Shown: positions 1-5,100 of the stretch, piece after piece
How the letters are laid out: each line of letters starts with the position of its first letter
How positions within the stretch are numbered: the stretch's first letter is position 1
From: Campylobacteraceae bacterium
Lineage (GTDB): Bacteria > Campylobacterota > Campylobacteria > Campylobacterales > Campylobacteraceae
Length of the DNA: 8,755 bases
Direction: 5' to 3'
Assembly: GCA_031276365.1 (NCBI GenBank)
Contig: JAISNG010000046.1
Coordinates: forward strand, 1 to 8,755
The notes under the pieces: generated by a model
What the model saw: only the letters and a program-made list of their open reading frames with translations
What the model was told of the DNA's origin: nothing
Databases searched by the model: none
Position numbers and translations under genes: made by a program

Positions 1-1
1 T

Positions 2-379
2 GTGAATGGGATTGACCCGACGGGGTTAAAAGAGACTGATGCAAAAAATACACATCGTTATAACACGCTAAATCCTTTATTGCAAACATACTTAGCGTAT
101 AATGCATTCGCAACAAATCAGGATACAATGAAAGAAGCAAATGTTATTTTTTCAGATAAATATTTTCATTGTATGGCACATTGTCAAGGTTCGAATGCAG
201 GATTAATCGGTTATGTAACTTCTTTTTACTTAGGAGAAATAAAAGAGTTAATAGATACAATTTGTGGAATGAGTGACACCAGTGAGGATAGAAAAGCAAA
301 TTATCAAGGACTTAAGGGTGGTGATTGTAAAAAAAGATGTAGCAAATATATTGTAAATGGCTTGGAAGGATGGTTATAG
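2..379 (+). CDS. Rhs/YD-repeat protein, C-terminal tip only (5' end outside the window)
   Basis: The reading frame is open from the left edge and ends at TAG 377-379; the GTG at 2 is an internal Val codon, not a start. The first residues, VNGIDPTGL, are the hallmark that closes the Rhs-associated core, after which Rhs proteins switch to a variable C-terminal domain that is usually the toxic or effector part. Here that domain is about 115 residues, with two cysteine pairs (HCMAHC, C57/C61; GDCKKRC, C109/C113) and a more hydrophobic stretch near 66-78. I recall similar tails (DKYFHCMA.C ... GGDC...C..Y) on other Rhs proteins but cannot assign an activity. Paired cysteines could form disulphides or bind metal. 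Rhs identity is well supported by the core motif and its position; toxin function is inferred from family architecture. The next small gene overlaps it by 10 nt, as an immunity gene often would. Confidence 0.8.
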   Translation: MNGIDPTGLKETDAKNTHRYNTLNPLLQTYLAYNAFATNQDTMKEANVIFSDKYFHCMAHCQGSNAGLIGYVTSFYLGEIKELIDTICGMSDTSEDRKANYQGLKGGDCKKRCSKYIVNGLEGWL

Positions 380-573
380 TAGTGATAAAATATATTACTA
401 TGTTTCTCAAAGTCTTTATGGTAATTGTCATTTTTATTATTACGTGCATGTTATACATGGAAGCTGTAGTATATATTGATTGCGGATTTAGCTCGCTGTG
501 TTCAAAAAAATTAGATTGTCTTGATGGTGGAGGCTCTTGGAGCAAAGAACATAACGTTTGTTTATATGGATAA
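370..573 (+). CDS. small Cys-rich membrane protein, candidate immunity protein for the Rhs tip
   Basis: A 67-residue protein: one long hydrophobic segment (about residues 3-33), then a short tail with four cysteines (C38, C44, C50, C64). The tail ends in a CLDGGGSW...C pattern that I recall from small proteins encoded beside Rhs and other secreted effectors. The ATG at 370 lies inside the last codons of the rhs gene, giving a 10-nt overlap, so translation is probably coupled. The purine-rich GGAAGG sits directly against this ATG, which is poor spacing; in-frame ATGs at 400 and 418 are alternative starts that would shorten the membrane segment. The predicted location is the inner membrane with the Cys-rich tail on one side, perhaps the periplasmic side. 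The immunity role is inferred from position and size only; an unrelated small membrane protein is possible. Confidence 0.6.
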   Translation: MVIVVIKYITMFLKVFMVIVIFIITCMLYMEAVVYIDCGFSSLCSKKLDCLDGGGSWSKEHNVCLYG

Positions 574-582
574 AATAGATGA

Positions 583-654
583 ACGGTAGATAAAAACGGC
601 AGAGTTCAAAGATACAGAAATACAGGCAATCCAGCAAGTGATAGGAAATGTAAA
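583..654 (+). pseudogene. possible remnant of a toxin-tail coding sequence
   Basis: After a TGA at 580-582, the frame reads TVDKNGRVQRYRNTGNP and about eight more residues, then runs without a stop into the lipoprotein gene at 655. The charged, glycine-rich VDKNGRVQRYRNTG style is typical of the C-terminal ends of Rhs-like proteins and unlike a lipoprotein N-terminus. The stretch has no start codon or ribosome binding site of its own. I read it as a scrap of an older C-terminal cassette, but 24 codons is short and chance is not excluded. Confidence 0.3.
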
Positions 655-855
655 ATGACCTTAAAAATATTTACAATATCTCTACTGCTATCCTTTACTG
701 TTTTTGTAAACGGTTGTACTTCAAATATAAGAGATATTAACAACGGTGAAACTTATCATGATTATGTGCAATATCTAAAACAAGCACGCAAGGGACAAGA
801 TGTTGTTCCAACAAAAGAAGAAGCTATAAGACTTGCTGGTGAAGCAACCAAATAA
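655..855 (+). CDS. small hypothetical lipoprotein
   Basis: A 66-residue protein with a classical lipoprotein signal: Lys4, a hydrophobic core (residues 5-18) and a lipobox V18-N19-G20-C21. This predicts signal peptidase II cleavage before Cys21 and a mature lipid-anchored peptide of 46 residues. The mature part is short and polar, with TYHDYVQYLKQARKGQD and a TKEEAIRLAGEA helix-like end; I do not recognise the family. AGGAA at 643-647 lies 7 nt before ATG 655 and supports this start, although the frame stays open upstream to 583. It sits between the candidate immunity gene and another small membrane-type gene behind the rhs tip, so a role as an accessory or periplasmic immunity lipoprotein is possible, but that rests on location only. 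Confidence 0.6.
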   Translation: MTLKIFTISLLLSFTVFVNGCTSNIRDINNGETYHDYVQYLKQARKGQDVVPTKEEAIRLAGEATK

Positions 856-856
856 T

Positions 857-925
857 ATGGTAAATAAAAAAACAGTAAGTATAATTTTTGTAGTTATATA
901 TAGTATTGTCTATATTTTATTCTAA
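857..925 (+). pseudogene. frameshifted N-terminal membrane anchor of the following gene
   Basis: ATG 857 begins one base after the lipoprotein stop. The 22 codons (MVNKKTVSIIFVVIYSIVYI plus LF) give a lysine-rich start and a hydrophobic segment, a typical signal anchor, ending at TAA 923-925. The downstream 906-1373 frame is offset by one base and overlaps this end. Joining the two, by skipping one base between about 894 and 922, would give one membrane-anchored protein of roughly 170 residues. I infer that this is the true 5' part of the next gene, separated by a frameshift or by a sequence error. No clear Shine-Dalgarno is visible. Confidence 0.5.
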
Positions 926-1373
926 AAATATAGGCTATTTTCAATTAAATCTTTTTCGTCAAGCCAAATTTGAGACAAAAAACTTTATCATTGATGTGCC
1001 GAAGTTTTATTGGATTGGGTTTAATAAAGATAATGGACGTTATATACGATTTGTTGGAGTTCCTGAAAAAATTAAGTATGTAAAAAAAGACATATTGCCA
1101 ATGATAGATTTGTATGATTTTGATGATGTTTGGTTGGAAGCTTTAGAAATATTTTGTAATGAAACTTTTGAAAAGACAACCCAAACAATAAACAATTGGG
1201 AGGCTGAAATATATTCTTGCACAACAAAATCAAGAAACGATCTTTTAGACAAGCATATCGTATATAAAAATGAAACTTTTCATATTGTGTATTACACTCA
1301 TGATGTAAATGCTTTTGAAAACTTTCAAAAACAATACGACAAATTCTTTGAAAACGTAAAACTGAAAGAGTGA
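906..1373 (+). CDS. hypothetical protein, probably lacking its in-frame N-terminal anchor
   Basis: A 155-codon frame that can start only at TTG 906 (the nearest upstream in-frame stop is 891-893), with no ribosome binding site before it. The product is polar, rich in aromatic residues, Lys and Asn, with segments such as FETKNFIIDVPKFYWIGF, two cysteines (C84, C105) and a helix-like C-terminus (ENFQKQYDKFFENVK). The family is not recognised. The general plan of a short membrane anchor followed by 'NIGYF..NLF..AKFET..F.I..P.F.WI' recalls small proteins encoded next to polymorphic toxins, which would make it another immunity candidate; this is a weak inference. The hydrophobic N-terminus expected for such a protein is present just upstream in another frame (857-925). 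Composition is very AT-rich, as in the rest of the rhs-linked region. Confidence 0.55.
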   Translation: MSIFYSKNIGYFQLNLFRQAKFETKNFIIDVPKFYWIGFNKDNGRYIRFVGVPEKIKYVKKDILPMIDLYDFDDVWLEALEIFCNETFEKTTQTINNWEAEIYSCTTKSRNDLLDKHIVYKNETFHIVYYTHDVNAFENFQKQYDKFFENVKLKE

Positions 1374-1550
1374 GTAGTATAAAATATTTTAAACAACAAA
1401 TAAAGCATCATAAGAGCTAAGAGATATTTATATAGGGGTCGTTTTTTCTCAATAGAATTTCCAAAAAGACCAGACATTTATATGAAAAAACGCGGCGTTG
1501 ATATCAATAAATATAAATTATACGTAGTGAAAATCGAACAGAAAAGCTGA
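1370..1550 (+). pseudogene. decayed small gene between the rhs-linked cluster and plsC
   Basis: This fills the 205 nt between the preceding stop and the end of plsC. GTG 1370 overlaps the preceding TGA by 3 nt and opens a short frame (MSSIKYFKQQIKHHKS) that stops at TAA 1418-1420. A frame one base on is open from 1404 and reads RGRFFSIEFPKRPDIYMKKR and then GVDINKYKLYVVK, ending at TGA 1548-1550. If one base is skipped near 1412, the two give a basic protein of about 60 residues. The second half looks clearly coding-like (EFPKRPDIYM, DINKYKLYVV) but has no good start; ATG 1482 would leave only 22 residues. Family unknown; I read it as a frameshifted remnant of another small rhs-linked gene. 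No convincing transcription terminator is visible before the convergent plsC end. Confidence 0.4.
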
Positions 1551-1578
1551 AAATACATAATATCTTATAACTGCTAAA

Positions 1579-2259
1579 CTACAAATACAAAAGATTTGTT
1601 AACTCTTTTTGCATGTTTTCATACATGTTTTCATACCAGTTTTCATCATCTTTTGGGTTTATCGGCGGAAGGTATGAAACGATAGCTGTTCCGCTCTTCA
1701 CTTTGAAGTTTTGCGAGTCCAAAATAGCTCTTGCGTTTGCTATGACAATGGGCTGGACTGTGAGGTTCAGTTTTTCGGCGAGGATTTTTGCGCCGATTTG
1801 AAATTTCAGCAGTTTTTCGCCTCTGCCTCTTGTGCCTTCTGGAAATATTGCTACAGGACGTCCGTTATCTATCCTGTCTTTAGACTCTTTCAGCAGTTTT
1901 ACTATTGCCCTTTTATCCTCTCTATCCACGCGAATCATTTTTGATAGTCTTACGGTTTGTCCGAAAAATGGCATATCAAATATCTCTTTTTTGGATATCC
2001 ATGCAAGATTTGACGGATGTATCGCTTCCAAAACCACTATGTCGAGCAAACTTTGATGATTCATGATGATGAGTTTTGCGTTCATGTCAGGCTCGCCTCT
2101 TACGTCAATCTTAAATCCTATCAGATATTTTTGCAAATTTGCCCAAATACGTCTGAAAAATTTATGATAAGGTCTGAATAAAAATATAAAAAAGATGGTA
2201 ATCACAGCTGTAAGGATAAATTCAAATCCTGTGTAAACAAACCTAATTTTTGACAACAT
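1579..2259 (-). CDS. plsC: 1-acyl-sn-glycerol-3-phosphate acyltransferase
   Basis: PlsC moves an acyl group to position 2 of lysophosphatidic acid, giving phosphatidic acid, at the inner membrane. The 226-residue protein has an N-terminal hydrophobic segment (about 13-30) and the PlsC/LPLAT signatures: NHQSLLD (catalytic His68 and Asp73 of the NHX4D motif), FPEGTRG (139-145, glycerol-phosphate binding) and the following VQPIVI (168-173). Length is usual for bacterial PlsC. The ATG at 2259 has purine-rich GAGAGAAGAG just upstream and overlaps the end of the SH3-domain gene by 17 nt, so it is the last cistron of the ctpA-pur operon. The extreme C-terminus carries a short ENWY/ENMY/ENMQ peptide repeat encoded by a 12-bp tandem repeat. 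The assignment is secure from the motifs. Confidence 0.93.
   Translation of the reverse strand: MLSKIRFVYTGFEFILTAVITIFFIFLFRPYHKFFRRIWANLQKYLIGFKIDVRGEPDMNAKLIIMNHQSLLDIVVLEAIHPSNLAWISKKEIFDMPFFGQTVRLSKMIRVDREDKRAIVKLLKESKDRIDNGRPVAIFPEGTRGRGEKLLKFQIGAKILAEKLNLTVQPIVIANARAILDSQNFKVKSGTAIVSYLPPINPKDDENWYENMYENMQKELTNLLYL
1612..1647. repeat. 12-bp tandem repeat inside plsC
   Basis: CATGTTTTCATA occurs twice back to back (1612-1623, 1624-1635), followed by a third copy matching at 9 of 12 positions (1636-1647). On the coding strand it encodes the four-residue repeat ENWY-ENMY-ENMQ near the C-terminus of PlsC. The unit is a multiple of three, so copy-number change would keep the frame. Confidence 0.8.
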
Positions 2260-3406
2260 ACTCTTCTCTCACCCAGCCGATACGTCCACTTGGAAGCAGT
2301 ATTTTGACGTAGCCGTCCTTGCTTGAGAGTTTTTCAACCTCAAGTTCACCTTCGGTTATATGAAATACGGACGATTTTTCCGTAGGCAAAACACGGATGG
2401 AAACTTCAGAGTGAAGTTTGATTTTATCAAAAGGGTTGTTTGAATAAAATAGATATAAACCAGTCAAAACCACGCCTACAACGGCAAGTTTGTATTTTTT
2501 GTATATAAAAAGAGCCATAAAAAATACCAAAAGAATACCAACAAATATATCTTTATAGAGTTTAAATTTGCTCTCTTTTGGGTTTAAATCAGTGTGCGTG
2601 CTTAAATCGCTGCTTTTGATATTGAGTGGCACGTTTATTGGCTGAAAGTTGTGATTGATGGTATTAAAATAGGTGAAATCAATACTTTTCACATAATTTG
2701 GCACAATAACTGTGTATTCGATGGATTGAAGCGCTAAATCCTCTTTGTAGTTGTCGCTGCTGCCATTGTGGATATTAAAATCCTTAAGATTGCTGTATGC
2801 AGCTTCAATTTCAAGCGTTACTATGAGTGATTTGTCGTCAAATTTATTTGTAATTTCGTTCTTGACCGCAAGACTGCGTGCTACTACATGTGAAAATTTA
2901 GAATCTCCCTTAACGGGTATGATTTCTATTTCACCACCCTCAAGCGTTGCATTTTCAATAATTTCACCACCGCTTACAAGTTCTACGGTAATATTCGGCA
3001 ATCTGGAGCTGCTGTTTGCCGAGCGTATATAAAAAATGTTTGTGTAGTATTCGCCGTTTTGGTCTTTTTCCCATTGGGAGTCTGGATTGAAAGCGCGAAA
3101 ATTTTCGGAATTTGCCAAACGCATCGTTATTTTTTCATAATCATCGCGCGTTATAATCGCTTTCAACTTTATTGGAAAAATCTCGCCGACATAAACTCTT
3201 GAAGGGATGGATTCATATGATAAAAAAAGCGACTGTCCGTTCTCCGCGCTGCCGCTCTCTTCAGTATTGTTATTTTGCAGTTTTTCATCTTCTTCTACAT
3301 GGATTTGACTGTAGCGTTTTATCTGCTCCGTCAAATCAAAAGACTGCGTATTTATCGCGCTTGCAATAAATATAAAAACTGCGCTTAAATATAAAAATTT
3401 TTTCAT
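2243..3406 (-). CDS. membrane-anchored periplasmic protein with C-terminal SH3-like domain
   Basis: A 387-residue envelope protein, function unknown. In order it shows: a signal peptide (about 1-20, MKKFLYLSAVFIFIASA); an acidic, Asn-rich linker (36-56); a beta-rich extracytoplasmic region (60-265), whose opening FLSYESIPSRVYVGEIFPIKL resembles the first strand of BatD/oxygen-tolerance-type domains; two hydrophobic segments (about 285-302 and 307-322); and a bacterial SH3-like domain (about 331-386, with VSIRVLP and GRIGWVREEYV). This agrees with the SH3-domain protein I recall between purQ and plsC in Campylobacter. The start overlaps the purQ stop as ATGA (3406-3403), and plsC begins 17 nt before its end, so all three are probably translationally coupled. 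A role at the cell wall or in membrane protein assembly is a guess from the SH3 domain. Confidence 0.75.
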   Translation of the reverse strand: MKKFLYLSAVFIFIASAINTQSFDLTEQIKRYSQIHVEEDEKLQNNNTEESGSAENGQSLFLSYESIPSRVYVGEIFPIKLKAIITRDDYEKITMRLANSENFRAFNPDSQWEKDQNGEYYTNIFYIRSANSSSRLPNITVELVSGGEIIENATLEGGEIEIIPVKGDSKFSHVVARSLAVKNEITNKFDDKSLIVTLEIEAAYSNLKDFNIHNGSSDNYKEDLALQSIEYTVIVPNYVKSIDFTYFNTINHNFQPINVPLNIKSSDLSTHTDLNPKESKFKLYKDIFVGILLVFFMALFIYKKYKLAVVGVVLTGLYLFYSNNPFDKIKLHSEVSIRVLPTEKSSVFHITEGELEVEKLSSKDGYVKILLPSGRIGWVREEYVVKN

Positions 3407-4083
3407 AAATTCAACCCAATAAATCCTTGCAGCATTTTAACTCCGTCATCACTTCCTAAAAGTTTTTCAATAGCGCGTTCGGGGTGAGGCATAAGTCCAA
3501 AAATATTTCTGTTTTTATTGCAGATGCCGGCGATGCTTCGTATAGAGCCGTTGGGGTTGCTTTCGCTGCCGTTTTTATCACAATATGTCAAGAGTATTTG
3601 GTTATTTTTCTCAAGTTCGCTTAAGCCTTTGTCGTCAATAAAATAGTTTCCTTCCCCATGCGCTATCGGGACATTTAAGATATCGCCAACTTTAAAATGC
3701 CTTAAAAACATATTGTCGTTATTTGTAACTTTCAAATGCTGATATTTTGAGATGAAGTGGACATTTTTGTTTTTTATCATAGCGCCCGGCAGGAGTTTAA
3801 GCTCAAGCAGTATTTGAAAACCATTACAAATGCCAAGCACAAGCCCGCCGTTATTTGCAAAATTTATCACATCTTTCATGATTGGAGCAAACTTTGCGAT
3901 AGCGGCACACCTTAAATAATCGCCGTAGCTAAAACCGCCAGGAAGTACAACAATGTCTATATCTTTTGGCAGTCTTTCCTCTTTGTGCCAGAGCATGACG
4001 ACATCCTGTCCCAAAAGCTCAAATGCGTATTTTGTGTCATTTTCACAGTTTGTTCCGGGATATACGATAACGGCTGCTTTCAT
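3403..4083 (-). CDS. purQ: phosphoribosylformylglycinamidine synthase, glutaminase subunit PurQ
   Basis: PurQ releases ammonia from glutamine for the PurS-PurL-PurQ complex that turns FGAR into FGAM, the fourth step of de novo purine synthesis. The 226 residues form a class I glutamine amidotransferase: VLPGGFSYGDYLRCA (47-60), the nucleophile elbow GICNGFQ with Cys86, and the catalytic His200/Glu202 in MPHPERA. Length is normal for the separate PurQ of purS-type organisms. The start overlaps the purS stop by one base (TAATG), and the TGA end overlaps the next ATG (ATGA), so translation is tightly coupled. PurL is not in the window and must be encoded elsewhere. Confidence 0.97.
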   Translation of the reverse strand: MKAAVIVYPGTNCENDTKYAFELLGQDVVMLWHKEERLPKDIDIVVLPGGFSYGDYLRCAAIAKFAPIMKDVINFANNGGLVLGICNGFQILLELKLLPGAMIKNKNVHFISKYQHLKVTNNDNMFLRHFKVGDILNVPIAHGEGNYFIDDKGLSELEKNNQILLTYCDKNGSESNPNGSIRSIAGICNKNRNIFGLMPHPERAIEKLLGSDDGVKMLQGFIGLNL

Positions 4084-4322
4084 TATTTAAGCTCAATCTC
4101 ATAATCTTCTATCACTGTGTTTGCCAGCAGCTCTTCACACATCAGTTCGGCTCTCTTTTTTGCCTTTTCACTGTCCGTTTCGTTTACATGCAAGACTATC
4201 TGTTTGCCTATCCTGACACTCTCAACTTCGCCAAATCCCAAAGATGCAAGCGCGTGGTGAACGGCTTTGCCCTGCGGGTCAAGAACACCCTGTTTTAGTT
4301 TTATATTTGCTATAACTTTCAT
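4083..4322 (-). CDS. purS: phosphoribosylformylglycinamidine synthase subunit PurS
   Basis: PurS is the small structural subunit that bridges PurL and PurQ in the FGAM synthase complex and is thought to help ammonia transfer; it has no catalytic site. The 79 residues match the family in length and carry its signature GVLDPQGKAVHHALASLGF (12-30), followed by V.S.RIGKQIVLHV and the helix KAKKRAELMCEELLAN. Having a separate PurS means that PurL here should be the short form without a PurS-like N-terminus. It lies 55 nt after purC, the largest gap in this operon, and its stop shares a base with the purQ start. The ribosome binding site (AGAGAG near 4329-4334) is weak. Confidence 0.96.
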   Translation of the reverse strand: MKVIANIKLKQGVLDPQGKAVHHALASLGFGEVESVRIGKQIVLHVNETDSEKAKKRAELMCEELLANTVIEDYEIELK

Positions 4323-4377
4323 TTTTTACTCTCTAAATTTATTGTAAGTTTTTTAAAAAAGGCAAAAATTAAACCGT

Positions 4378-5091
4378 CTAATTTTGCAAAATCCTTTTCA
4401 AAACCTCTTCGTAAGCGACTTTCACCTCTCCGATACCTTGTCTGAACCTATCCTTGTCAAGCTTTTCATTTGTCTTTGCGTCCCAAAATCGGCAGCTATC
4501 AGGACTTATTTCGTCTGCTAAGAGGATATTTCCGTCTTTGTCAATGCCAAATTCCACTTTAAAATCAACAAGTTTCAAATCTCTTTTTGCAAAAAACGGC
4601 TTTAAAATATCATTTATTTTTACGCCAAGCTCTCTTAATTTTTGCAAATCGGCTCTATTTTTTACGACATTCAATATCAGACAGTGTTCGTCATTTATAA
4701 GCGGGTCGCCGAGCGTGTCGTCTTTGTAGTAAAACTCCACTAAAGTAAACGGCAAAACGGTTCCCTCTTTGATGCCAAGCCTCTTTGTCAAAGAGCCTGT
4801 GGCGATGTTTCTTACAACAACTTCAGCTGGTATAATGGAAACTTTTTTGACAAGTTGTGAATTCGCATTAATGGTTTTTACCAAGTGCGTTTGTATTCCT
4901 TCTTTTGTCAAAATGTCAAAAAGCTGCGTGCTTATCTTGCAGTTTAGCTCGCCTTTGCCTTTTTCATTGCCTTTTTTTTGAGCGTTAAAAGCTGTCAAAT
5001 CATCTTTAAATTCGCTTATTAACAAATCCTTATCATCTGTAGCGTAAAGTTTTTTACCCTTTCCTTCGTATAAAAGCTCTTTTTTTTGCAT
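4378..5091 (-). CDS. purC: SAICAR synthetase (phosphoribosylaminoimidazole-succinocarboxamide synthase)
   Basis: PurC joins CAIR and aspartate with ATP to form SAICAR in cytoplasmic purine synthesis. The 237-residue protein has the usual single-domain length and signatures: the N-terminal ATP-binding strand-loop LLYEGKGKKLY (6-16), EFKDDLTAFN (27-36), VVRNIATGSLTKR (92-104) and DEISPDSCRFWD (193-204), the last being a substrate-binding hallmark. ATG 5091 is preceded by AAGGAA, which overlaps the ctpA stop codon; only 9 nt separate the two genes, so purC is probably transcribed with ctpA. The downstream gap to purS contains an A/T-only palindrome but no recognisable strong terminator. Confidence 0.97.
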   Translation of the reverse strand: MQKKELLYEGKGKKLYATDDKDLLISEFKDDLTAFNAQKKGNEKGKGELNCKISTQLFDILTKEGIQTHLVKTINANSQLVKKVSIIPAEVVVRNIATGSLTKRLGIKEGTVLPFTLVEFYYKDDTLGDPLINDEHCLILNVVKNRADLQKLRELGVKINDILKPFFAKRDLKLVDFKVEFGIDKDGNILLADEISPDSCRFWDAKTNEKLDKDRFRQGIGEVKVAYEEVLKRILQN

Positions 5092-5100
5092 CGTGTTTCC

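Noticed and set aside
312..545. 77-codon minus-strand frame opposite the small membrane protein
   Set aside because: It lies antisense to the overlapping rhs tip and membrane-protein genes, has no start signals, and is Ile/Thr-rich from AT-rich antisense sequence.
587..658. Alternative frame ending in TGA that overlaps the lipoprotein ATG (ATGA)
   Set aside because: It is closed by a TAG at 587-589, has no start codon, and its peptide looks less coding-like than the VDKNGRVQRY frame.
1581..1599. ACAAAT-N7-ATTTGT hairpin at the end of plsC as a shared terminator of the converging genes
   Set aside because: The stem is 6 bp with one G-C pair per arm and the T run after it is 7 nt away, so it is too weak to claim.
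4349..4360. TTTTTTAAAAAA palindrome in the purC-purS gap as a terminator
   Set aside because: A stem of only A-T pairs with no loop is unlikely to terminate transcription, and the genes around it belong to one pathway in the same orientation.
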